64,000 nucleotides of DNA, taken from positions 8,869,962 through 8,933,961 of the forward strand of contig OZ024933.1 of the NCBI GenBank assembly GCA_964017235.1, given 5' to 3'. The number at the start of each line of letters is the position of its first letter. The stretch's first letter is position 1. The position numbers were made by a program, and so were the translations under genes. Below the pieces are notes generated by a model. It did no database searches and was not told where the DNA came from. It saw nothing but the letters and a program-made list of their open reading frames with translations. Shown here piece by piece: positions 22,280 through 33,329 of the stretch. Source of the DNA: Sabellastarte sp. h YS-2021 (taxonomy: Eukaryota; Annelida; Polychaeta; Sabellida; Sabellidae).

Positions 22280-24647
22280 CAGTTCCTGCGTCGATTTTAT
22301 CGAACATCCGAATTTTAAATGAATAAAAAATATAAAAAAATTTTAAAAATTAAATAAATAAAAACAAAATAATGGAGCATGTAAGAAATAACCCCAGTAT
22401 CGCAAAGTATACTTATAGGATCGAATACTTGGAAAAAACTGCCGAGCAAGAAGAACTACGCAAATACCAGAGTACCCCATGGCGGCTTTACAATACGGGG
22501 AACCCAGATTCGGTAACAACCTAATAAACGTGAGAGTCTTAAAAGACGGTAAAGTCGTAGAATCCTGGCAACAATGAGCCTCGGTTGGGGTCCCGAGGCG
22601 ATACCCTCGTCTTTGAGCGAATAATACCTTCCGATTATCAAAAAGAAGGGGGGACCAGGAAACCCTGAGATGGATTACGTTTGATGAGCCTCATGTGCCG
22701 TGCACATTATGTTACGTGTGCAGTGCAGATTGTGTTACATGCGTTACATGTGCGCACATTGTGTTACACGTGCAGTTTGTGCGGTGCACATTGAGTTACA
22801 TGTGCGGTTTGTGTGGGTCACATGTGCGCACATTGTGTTACATGTGCGGTGCACATTGTGTTACATGTGCGGTTTGTGAGGGTCACATGTGCGCACATTG
22901 TGTTACATGTGCGGTGCACATTGTGTTACATGTGCAGTTTGTGAGGGTCACATGTGCGCACATTGTGTTACATGTGTGCACATTGTGTTACATGTGCGGT
23001 GCACATTGTGTTACATGTGTGGTTTGTGAGGGTCACATGTGTTACATGTGCGCACATTGTGTTACATGTGCGGTGCACATTGTGTTACATGTGTGGTTTG
23101 TGAGGGTCACATGTGTTAAATGTGCACACATTGTGTTACATGTGCTGTGCACATTGTGTTACATGTGTTACATATGCGGATTGTGAGGGTCACATGCGTT
23201 AAATGTGCGCACATTGTGTTATATCATAATGAACGCTTTGGTATAGTTAAAATTTCCCGTTATTTCTCATATAAGGTTAAGTTTGATATCAAAACGTTCG
23301 CCGGGACTCACTGATTAAGATGCTTTTCGAATTTTTAAAATCCGACTATCCCTCGCAGAGTTGGGGCCATTTAAAAAATGCAAATTATGTGTCTCTTAAC
23401 ATAATTAATGAATATTTTTTTCAAATTTTTATCAATGGTTTAACAGGAGCGTGTTTCATATCAACACGTTCGTCTGGACTCACTGATTAAGACGCTTTTT
23501 TAATTTTTAAAATCGGACTATTCCTCAAAAAGTTATGAGCATTTGAAAATTATACATTTATTACCCCACACTTTTTTCCAGATCATTAAACCCATTTTGT
23601 ATTGTGGAATGACCATCTGTGAGAATAGTCACATGCTTTTCAAATGATAGGGGATAATAGCCATTCCATTGGACTCTAGTATATGATATTTAAATTTTTG
23701 GGACTTTGGTATATTAGAGGGATTCTTACTTATTCCAGTACTATTGAATAACAGTCGCCGAGAAAACTTTAAAATAAGGTAATTACTTAAAAATAAAGGT
23801 AATAATGTACAGGGGTTGGTTTAAATTAAAGGGATTGGGTTTGAATTATATGTTGCGTCTAATGAAAGGCTGCTGTGCCAATGTGAAACTGGGTCCCTTT
23901 AACTGGGGAAAAATTGTGGGAAAAAAGCTTGACCATTACTTGTGTGTAGTTTTTTGGTTAGCTTTAATTTGTAGATGTTTAAATAACCCCTGACGCCGAT
24001 TTATAGTCACGCCAATCGGATTGCTGGAATTATAGTCACCCCAATGGAAATCCAGGAATTTTTATGATGCTTTTATTTTTGAAAATATGAAAAGTAGCAA
24101 AGACTAGAGTCATTCAGCGGTTAATGGACCATATAATCATTTTACCTTTCATGACTATTTCGTTTTTAAATGTCCTTACAAATTTGTATGGGATTAAATG
24201 TCTTAACTTTTTTGGATGTTTCATATTTATGATAATTTGTAGTTTTAAATGTCCCTTATTTGTTGCTATAAATATGTAGATGCTTAAACATTCCAAAGTT
24301 GTTTACTAGTTTTTAAAGGTCCTTGGATGTTTGCTGGTTTTATTTTACTTTAGCTGTTTGGCATGATTTTATTTGCCTTCATGTAGCTTTACATGCCCCT
24401 TATTTGTTGGTGATGCTATGAATATTTTATGTACTTCCTTCCAATAAATGTATTCCATTTCAACCTAATTTTCACAGATAATTAACACCCTGCATTAAGT
24501 AAACCCCCCAACTCCCCCATATCCCCCTCCTCACACAGATGGGCCGTGACTGCTGGTCACAAAAATCTATACAACCCCCCCACAGGGACCACGTAGATTG
24601 TGTGACTACAATCCCCCTTGCGTGACCATAGTATCTCCTATACTACT
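22280..24647 (-). repeat. Right terminal inverted repeat (about 2,368 bp)
   Basis: Mirror of the left arm, about 40 bp longer chiefly because its tandem array is longer. It begins one base after the ATPase stop codon. Short outward ORFs lie at 22372-22524 (50 codons) and 22479-22577 (32 codons). They overlap in different frames and are present in both arms. Whether they are expressed is unknown. Confidence 0.9.
22690..23235. repeat. Tandem array in right arm
   Basis: Same repeat words as the left array in reverse complement (CACATTGTGTTACATGTG), with interspersed 'ggtttgtgagggtcac'. It is slightly longer than the left array, so copy number differs while the surrounding arm sequence is nearly identical. 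Confidence 0.85.
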
Positions 24648-24653
24648 TCAATC
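24648..24653 (+). repeat. 6-bp target-site duplication of Polinton-like element, right
   Basis: TCAATC, identical to 17607-17612. Confidence 0.88.
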
Positions 24654-25404
24654 CAAGGACTACAAGATGATCCTGTTGTCTAATGTCCACGTCATTGTAG
24701 GATAAGGCAACTAAGTGCCACTCACCAGGTAAACTTACCAAGAACACTATTTCAGTCAAGCGAACATTCAAGACTTCCAGAATATAACTAACCCAGCAAA
24801 CTTTACAATTTATGAAAAATGGAACTCTAATTAAATAAATTGATGTATTAAAATGTGGTATTATAACGCTTCAAATTGAACAGAAAACACAGGAAAAATA
24901 AAACATGAAACTTGAATGTATAGCTAATGAGACTATCTGTATATTTTTACATATTATCTGCAAATAAGTCACTCTACAGCTGAGAAAATATATAATCTGA
25001 GAAATTTAATAGTACAAATCTGAGAAATTTAATAGTACAAATGTGGCAATGTCTTGTTCACTGGGAAGCTGGAAGCATTCGATTCTGTAGCAATACAGAC
25101 AATATTTTCCTAATGAAGATTGTGAACTTAAGTAAATTAGACTAAAAGATACATCAGATTTATTCCCATATATAACACATTGTAGTCACTCCTCAGTAAC
25201 TCCAGTAGTTTTAATAATAAGACCAATTATTCATATGTATTTTTAGCAATTTGAATTATTTTTGTAATGAACTATCGAAATTATGAACCCAATTATTGAA
25301 GTAGTAATAATCATTAAACGCTCAAGGGCCGTTGGTGCTAAAATAATTGGATGTCTGACTTCATAATTTAACATAATGACCATAAACCTTACGTTGCAAC
25401 ATGC
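24654..25404. other. Intronic spacer with a short tandem duplication
   Basis: AT-rich DNA between the Polinton-like and DIRS-like elements. The only structure seen is a 23-bp unit present twice in tandem at 24994-25039 (AATCTGAGAAATTTAATAG core). Confidence 0.5.
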
Positions 25405-28400
25405 TTCAGATGTGACTACCCGCCAGAAGCCATTTTTGACACTGGTGCTAGCACCAGCAGTCTGGCTAGAGAGGCTACCAGTCCCTGCCTTGATCAGGCC
25501 ACCTGTGAAGCAGTAGATGAGATGCAGACAGCCACCCAGCCTCTTGAGGCTCCCGTTGCGGGGACAGCAACCCAGCCTGTTCAGGCCCCCGGTTCAGTCC
25601 CTGATCTTCAGCCTATTGTGAGGGAGATCTCAGTGGAGCATCTGACAGTGAAGCTCACAAGCTCAGTTTTACCGGTTCGCTAGACCGATCAGCAGACAGA
25701 GATGTCCCCAGGGATGAGGCTGACCAGGAACCTACTGAGGAGGCCAATTACAGAGAGACTATGAAAGGTGTGAGAAGCTTCATGAACTGGCATAAGATTC
25801 CAGAGTTTGAAACTGTGTCCTCTGCTGCAGATGACAACCCCTTTGCCAGTGCACATGTTCAGCCAACCGGTAAAGTCTCAGTGAAACTTCCGATGGGCGA
25901 CTGGTTGTGCAGGAAGATGTCTAATCTCAACCTCACCATCAGAGAAGGGTATCCCAACAGGAACACTGACAATACTGGCCTCCTCAGGGATCAATTTATC
26001 AAACCTGACCAGTCATCCAGATGGTATGGGATGCATGCTGAGAAGAATAGTGAGAGTTCCAAAGTATGCACCTGGTCACCGGACCCTGCCAAACTCAACC
26101 ATTCCTTCAGCAGGGTTGCACGTAGAAACCTACCTACTGCCCCACCCTCCAGGGCCTTCAGTCAGGACCTGCTCAGGCATTGTGAGAGGGCAGCGGGTGA
26201 ACAAACAATAATGTGCAATCAGGCTGCTGGTTTGTCAAGGTGTTTAACTAGGGTTCAAGACTCAATGAACACTCAGCTTAAAACCCTACATCTGAATAGC
26301 AAGGGCAAGTCATTAGAGAAGATGAAGCAGGCTGTGAGTGAACTAGAATACTTGACCATTTTCAACCGACCAATCTCCCAAGCCATGGCCAGAACGATGC
26401 AGGACTTATCTGAGGATGTGTTTATTAACATGGTGAACTTTACCCTGGCCCGCAGGGATAGTTTCCTTGATTACCTACATGCAGGAGTGAAGTAAAATAC
26501 TATGTAGCCCTTAAGAACGTCTCCGGTACATCTCAACTCACTCTTCCCGGACCAGCTTATCACCAAGCCTGAAAGGAAATCAGCAAAAGTGAGGAGAGGC
26601 ATTCTTCTGATACATCACACCAACACTAGAATCGTTTCCACCCTTATGCTGCAAGTTCAAAGTCGACTGGCCATCACGACAGGAAATCAAACCTCCCTGC
26701 TTGGAAGCAGATTAAAGACAAGCAACAAGCAAGGAAAGGTCATGGCAAGGCCTCAACATTCTCCCAGAAGCAGGCTAAGGGTTCCAAGTCTCATAAATGA
26801 CAATCACTGTGTAAATTCTGTGACCGGTCAGAAGAACTCTGTATATGTTACCGGTCAGGGAGACTTGAACCCAACACCAGTGGTAGCCGGGAACACAAAA
26901 GTGACTTTAAATTGGAATATAGATTTTTTTTGTTGCAAATGCTCATATTGTCACTGGGTTGCCACAAAGGAAAGGCGTAAATCCCCATGCATGTCAAATG
27001 TACACCGAAATAAAATATGTGAAAGATGTTTCTTGTGTAGGTCACTTGAGTTCTGTAAATCTTGTCACCAATGCCCCACATCCTGTTATAGATCCTCCTG
27101 TAGGGGCAAGGTTACACCAGTGCTGGGAGAAATGGGAAGCTCTGTGTTCGAGTCCAAAAGTAGTCACCACACTGAGGGAGAGCTACACTCTCCCCTTCTG
27201 GTGTAGACCCAACTTGACAAGGTCACCTACTGTAATAAGCAACTACCACAATCCAACAGTCCAACAGTTCTTCCTTTTAGAGGCACTGTATCAGCTGATA
27301 AACAAGAATTCAGTAGAACCGGTAGAAAACTAAAACTCACTGGGTTTTTACAACCGGCTATTTTTAGTACCCAAACCCAACAACCGGTGGAGACTGGTCC
27401 TGGACCTGAGCACCTTGAACACCTTTTTAAACACAGAGTCATTTAAGATAGAGACCCCAGAGACAATAAGAGCCTCCCTACAGGCAGGGGAATGGGTCAC
27501 ATCCATAGACTTCAAAGACGCATACTTCCATATACCAATTCACAGTCAGTCCAGGAAGTACATGCGTTTTCACCTCCAGGGTCGGTCCTACCAGTTCGGA
27601 GCCCTACCCTTTGGTCTATCCACAGCTCTCATGGAGTTCACAGTGGTGGCCAAAGAGGTCAAACTCATGGCACTTCAGAAGGGTATAAGGATCCACCAGT
27701 ACATAGACGACTAGCTGGTGAGAGCCTCTACCCACGACACTTGTCTCCAGCGTACACAAACCTTAGGAACCCTTTGTCAAGAACTAGGGTGGCTGGTGAA
27801 CAAGGAAAAGTCTCCTCCAAACAAGTTTTCAGCTTCGTAGGTTACCAGTTCGACCTGAAAGAGGAAAAGGTCAGACCCACAACAGAACGTTGGCAGGCCT
27901 TGACAGACAAAATCAGGTCAATAGTCGGATCCTAAATGCCCGGTTCGACAGTTCATGTCCCTCATAGGTCTACTCACAGCAACAGAAAAACAAGTCCACC
28001 TAAGTCGAATTCACATGAGGCCCATACAGTGGCACTCGAAAAACAACTGGAGGGTAGCAGAATCACTAGAAAAGGTGATCCAGGTCCCCAAGTCCCTCCA
28101 CCTTCATCTAAGGTGGTGGATGGAGGAAAGCAATGTGCTACTAGGTCAAACATTACACCCTCTAAAACATGCTCTGCAAATCTTTACAGACACATCAAAA
28201 GTAGGGTGGGACACTCACTTAGACAAGCACACTGCAAGGAGAACTTGGTCCCTTCCAGAAAGCATGTTACACATAAACCATTTAGAGCTAAAAGCGGTAT
28301 TTCTAGTTCTAAAAGAGTTTTGAACTCTCTGCTGCAACAAGACAGTTCTGATAGCTACAGACAACACAACAGTGGTTGCCTATATCAATAGAGAGGAGGG

Positions 28401-31400
28401 GATGAAATCGGACTCTCTGTGTGCCCTACTGTGGAGAATCCTGTCCTGGTGTACCAGGCAGCAGGTAACCCTCTGGGCATGTCACATCCCCAGCCGACTG
28501 AATGTGATAGCAGATAAGCTATTCAGACTTGGCCAGACCATTCAAACAGAGTGGTAACTTCATCCAGAAGTGTTCCAGGCTATATGCTCCCGGTGCGGTG
28601 GCACCAGCCTCAAGTGGACCTGTTTGCCACCAGGTTCAATGACAAAGTCCCACAGTTGGTGGAGAAGTTACAGGACTACCCTTGCAACAGGATAACACTG
28701 ATTGCCCCAGAGTGACCCAACATCCCCTGGTTCTGGGATCTGGTGGCAATGTCCAGTCAAATTCCACTGTGCCTGCCCAACATACCCAACCTGTTGTCTC
28801 AACCATTCAACCAGGTTCTTCACAGGAACCTGCCAAATCTGAATCTTCACGACTGGCTCCTAGAGCCTCAGCAATAAAGGAGCAGGGCTTCTCTGAGGCA
28901 GTGGCAGCACAAATTGAGGCTCCTGAAAGAGAATCAACCAGATCTGTTTATGAGGCAAAGTGGACCATTTTTACAAAGTGGTGCCTCAGTAATCAGATCG
29001 ACTTCAGGGCACCACCTCTGAAAGCTATTGCTGACTTCCTCCTGCACTTGTTTCAGAACAAGAAGTTGCCACCAGGCATTATTGATGGCTACAGATCAGC
29101 CATTGATGACAAACTGGGGAATTCCACCATTAATGTCAGCAAGGATGATAATCTCACTCGTCTCCTAGAGACAGACCCAAGGGCAGGAGGGGCATCTCTT
29201 CCCGGACCAGCTTATCACCAAGCCTGAAAGGAAATCAGCAAAAGTGAGGAGAGGCATTCTTCTGATACATCACACCAACACTAGAATCGTTTCCACCCTT
29301 ATGCTGCAAGTTCCAAGTCGACTGGCCATCACGACAGGAAATCAAACCTCCCTGCTTGGAAGCAGATTAAAGACAAGCAACAAGCAAGGAAAGGTCGTGG
29401 CAAGGCCTCAACATTCTCCCAGAAGCAGGCTAAGGGTTCCAAGTCTCATAAATGACAATCACTGTGTAAATTCTGTGACCGGTCAGAAGAACTCTGTATA
29501 TGTTACCGGTCAGGGAGACTTGAACCCAACACCAGTGGTAGCCGGGAACACAAAAGTGACTTTAAATTGGAATATAGATTTTTTTTGTTGCAAATGCTCA
29601 TATTGTCACTGGGTTGCCACAAAGGAAAGGCGTAAATCCCCATGCATGTCAAATGTACACCGAAATAAAATATGTGAAAGATGTTTCTTGTGTAGGTCAC
29701 TTGAGTTCTGTAAATCTTGTCACCAATGCCCCACATCCTGTTATAGATCCTCCTGTAGGGGCAAGGTTACACCAGTGCTGGGAGAAATGGGAAGCTCTGT
29801 GTTCGAGTCCAAAAGTAGTCACCACACTGAGGGAGAGCTACACTCTCCCCTTCTGGTGTAGACCCAACTTGACAAGGTCACCTACTGTAATAAGCAACTA
29901 CCAGAAAGCATGTTACACATAAACCATTTAGAGCTAAAAGCGGTATTTCTAGTTCTAAAAGAGTTTTGAACTCTCTGCTGCAACAAGACAGTTCTGATAG
30001 CTACAGACAACACAACAGTGGTTGCCTATATCAATAGAGAGGAGGGGATGAAATTGGGCTCTCTGTGTGCCCTACTGTGGAGAATCCTGTCCTGGTGTAC
30101 CAGGCAGCAGGTAACCCTCTGGGCATGTCACATCCCCAGCCGACTGAATGTGATAGCAGATAAGCTATTCAGACTTGGCCAGACCATTCAAACAGAGTGG
30201 TAACTTCATCCAGAAGTGTTCCAGGCTATATGCTCCCAGTGCAATGGCACCAGCCTCAAATGGACCTGTTTGCCACCAGGTTCAATGACAAAGTCCCACA
30301 GTTGGTGGAGAAGTTACAGGACTACCCTTGCAACAGGATAACACTGATTGCCCCAGAGTGACCCAACATCCCCTGGTTCTGGGATCTGGTGGCAATGTCC
30401 AGTCAAATCCCACTGTGCCTGCCCAACATACCCAACCTGTTGTCTCAACCATTCAACCAGGTTCTTCACAGGAACCTGCCAAATCTGAATCTTCACGACT
30501 GGCTCCTAGAGCCTCAGCAATAAAGGAGCAGGGCTTCTCTGAGGCAGTGGCAGCACGAATTGAGGCTCCTGAAAGAGAATCAACCAGATCTGTTTATGAG
30601 GCAAAGTGGACCATTTTTACAAAGTGGTGCCTCAGTAATCAGATCGACTTCAGGGCACCACCTCTGAAAGCTATTGCTGACTTCCTCCTGCACTTGTTTC
30701 AGAACAAGAAGTTGCCACCAGGCATTATTGATGGCTACAGATCAGCCATTGATGACAAACTGGGGAATTCCACCATCAATGTCAGCAAGGATGAGAATCT
30801 CACTCGTCTCCTAGAGACAGACCCAAGGGCAGGAGGGGCATCTCCTCTTGGAACCTTTCCCTGGTGCTACACCAGCTGACAAGGGCTCCCTTTGAACCCC
30901 TAAAAGAGGCCTCCTTGAAACATCTGACTTTCAAGACTGTTTTCTTGCTGGCCTTAGGTTCTGGTAAATGCAGGATTGAGATCCATGCTTGGTTACATAA
31001 GAATATCAGACACCAGTCAGACTGGTCTAAGGTGTCCTTGTACCCCTCACCCAGCTTCCTATCCAAGAATCAGCTGGCTAAGGAGGGTCCAGATAGTGTG
31101 GTACCAGTGGTCATTCCCACCCTGGCATCATCTCTGGATTAGTCACTCAAGGGTGACAGGTCACTGTGTCCAGTTAGAGCCCTGCACTACTACTTGGACA
31201 GGACTTCAGATCTTAGGCAGAATAAGGAGTTGGTTTTTGTCTCCTTTAAGAAAGGTTTTGACAAAGACATCTCACCTGCCACCATCTCCTCATTGATCGA
31301 GCAGACTGTGATCCAATGCTATGAGCTCTCTGACCAGGAGGCCCTCTCCTTGCATCAGGTTAAAGCCCATGATGTTAGGGCCTTTGCTGCCTCTAAGGCC

Positions 31401-32300
31401 TTCCAATCAGGGATCTCCTCAGAGCAGATCTTGTCAGTCTGCCACTGGAAATCTCACAACACCTTCACTCAGTTTTATTTGAAGGATGTTGCCTGGGCTG
31501 ACTCAGAGCTTTTCCACCTGGGACCTGTAGTGGTTACCCAACAGGTGCACCACCAGGCCCAGAGGTGAGGAGATGTTGTATATATTTGTTAATATGTACA
31601 TATTGTAAATATACTAGATATGTACATAGTGAAAATAAATAAAAAAAACTGTGACTTGCTTCGTTTGGGAAGTTTATTTCTTCTGGGACTGAACTCAGCC
31701 CCTCATTCTCATTTTCCCTTCTCAGATCAACCTGGGAGGGAAAGAAAAAGAGGGGGGGCAACGTCGGTAGACTCCCGGGTAACCGGTTAGTTGGTGGCCG
31801 ACCTTGACCTCGCAGGGTTCTCTGACCCTAAGTCAAATGGGCCTTCTCAGTTTTGTTTTTATTATGAGTTCACTTAAGTCCCTAGCTGCTCACCCGCCTA
31901 CCAAGTGGTAGTTATTCAGCAATTGTACATTGGATAGGATGTATTAACGCAATAAAATTGCAAATTTAATGAGTAATTTAAAGTTTTATAACCCTATCCA
32001 ATGGACAGGAAAGGCCCACCCAACAGGCCCAGCTATCAGCTTACTAGGGGTCTTACTAGGACTAGACACAAAAAAGATGCTAAGACGTAATGTTGTCTAG
32101 ACAGGAAGAGGAAGTACAATGCGCCACCTGGCGAATGCACTCTCCTGGGTGGTCCTGCCAGTATTATATACAGGACATCTTTTTCTGACTTTGGTGGGAC
32201 CAGTCGGCCGACCGGTAAAGCAATTGTCCATTGGATAGGGTATTAACTTTATTGCAAATTATTAAATTTGCAATTTTTTCGTAAATATTTTAACAATTGC
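25405..32300 (+). mobile_element. DIRS-like tyrosine-recombinase retrotransposon (fossil)
   Basis: Parts in order: a gag-like protein (25761-26495, open about 120 codons further upstream); a Cys-rich segment with repeated Cys-x2-Cys (26589-27206); reverse transcriptase (27310-27720) with DFKDAYFHIPI, FGALPFGLS and a Tyr-Ile-Asp-Asp box; RNase H (27955-28400); and tyrosine recombinase split between an N-terminal core-binding part and a C-terminal catalytic part (31194-31568) with the VRAFAAS arginine box and a CHWKSHNTF box. In the second half the Cys-rich segment and the recombinase N-terminal segment each occur again as near-identical direct repeats of about 0.7 and 0.9 kb. Distal to the genes (31920-32300), inverted and direct copies of CATTGGATAG resemble the split repeats and internal complementary region of DIRS elements. 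The left terminus was not found. It is broken in several places; near identity of its internal repeats suggests moderate to young age. Confidence 0.85.
31920..32300. repeat. DIRS-type terminal and complementary repeats
   Basis: The words GCAATTGTACATTGGATAG (about 31920) and GCAATTGTCCATTGGATAG (about 32220) are direct. 'CTATCCAATGGACA' (about 31995) is inverted relative to both. Shared 'ttgcaaattt' sequence follows. This is the kind of mixed inverted and direct end structure DIRS elements use in place of LTRs. Confidence 0.6.
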
Positions 32301-32555
32301 TTATTTTCATAATATATTCTTATAACAATGGAAAGATATTTTACGTCCATGCAGAAATTTTAACTGAGAGAAAAATATTTGTAAAGAAATACTTGATGAC
32401 ATCACAGGCGAACTCTCAATAGTTTAGCATTCTTATCAGCAGTCTACCACTCAGTGAAGTATAACTTATACTATTTTACCCCACATAAAAAGTATTTTTA
32501 ATGTACTAGTATTGCATACATGTCTAATAATAATGATGATAATAATAATATTACT

Positions 32556-32790
32556 CAGCCATGGTGGCAGGGTGGTAACACTCTCGCCTCCCACCTCTGA
32601 GGCCGGGGTTCGATTCCCAGCACGTTCTGAAGTGGGAAAGCTGGTAGTTGCTTGCTGTTGATACAGTTAACAGTACAGAACCCTTATGAACTGTATGTAA
32701 TGGTTTCCTCTGCCCTTCCAACTACCCGTCGTGATATGATCTGTACAGTGTTGAAAGTTATGTAAAACTCCAAATAAAATATAAATAAAG
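32556..32790 (+). mobile_element. SINE family A
   Basis: A full-length copy: a tRNA-like head with box A TGGCAGGGTGG and box B GGTTCGATTCC, the family body, and an AAATAAA-type tail. It is inserted in an AATAATG-rich microsatellite, so the target duplication cannot be measured cleanly. Confidence 0.88.
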
Positions 32791-33329
32791 ATAATGATAA
32801 TAACGCTATTTGATAGGCTGTAAGGAAAGTTGTCTCTTTTACCCCTTTTTATTGCCAAGTGTACTTCAAAGATAGGAAGCGAGTTTGTACTTTCCATATT
32901 ACATGGGTAAAGATATATAAATTCTGGATAAATGGCCCTATCTTTGCTCCACACATCTGCATTTACTGTGTAAAGGTAATCTGAAAAAAGCATGCATACT
33001 TTTCATTAACACCATGCAACTTGGCATGAACTGGAAAAAAATCTTTATCAACAATTGGTTTGGACTGGTAACACTCATTACAAAATACATTTTTGGACAT
33101 ATATTTTCACCCTTTAAGCGCCCTGGGCTGGGATTCACAAAAGGGCTTTAGCAAAAAATTGCCATAACTTTAAGAGGAAAGTCTTAACTGTGCAAGTATT
33201 GGTAATAAAGTTAAGACTTTTTTCCTTAGACAAATTGGATTCACAAAAGGTGTTAGGCAAAAATTTGTCTTAGATTTTGTCATAACTTTAAGACCACTGC
33301 AGGGCAGACTTAAGTCATTTTAGAATATT

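Larger units (their letters stand above)
17613..24647. mobile_element. Polinton-like element, reduced, complete-looking ends (7,035 bp)
   Basis: The element is bounded by an exact 6-bp duplication and by very long inverted repeats that begin AGTAGTATAGG and end in the mirror sequence, the AG...CT ends and 6-bp duplication known for Polintons/Mavericks. Each arm is about 2.3 kb, so two thirds of the element is inverted repeat. The unique centre (19940-22279) holds only two divergent genes, a small basic protein and a packaging-type ATPase with zinc fingers. No polymerase B, integrase, protease or capsid gene is present, so it looks like a non-autonomous or satellite form that depends on proteins supplied elsewhere. 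The arms are nearly identical, pointing to a young insertion or arm-to-arm conversion. Both genes are open, and the element looks structurally whole as a reduced form. Confidence 0.85.

Noticed and set aside
22695-23314. Open frames rich in Cys, His and Val (and mirror frames at 18946-19523) looking like Cys-rich peptides
   Set aside because: They are translations of the short tandem array in the arms of the Polinton-like element. They appear on both arms and follow the repeat period, not a gene.
23805-24296. Frames of about 60 codons in both arms of the Polinton-like element
   Set aside because: They are present in both arms only because the arms are identical, start at arbitrary ATGs and have no recognisable features.
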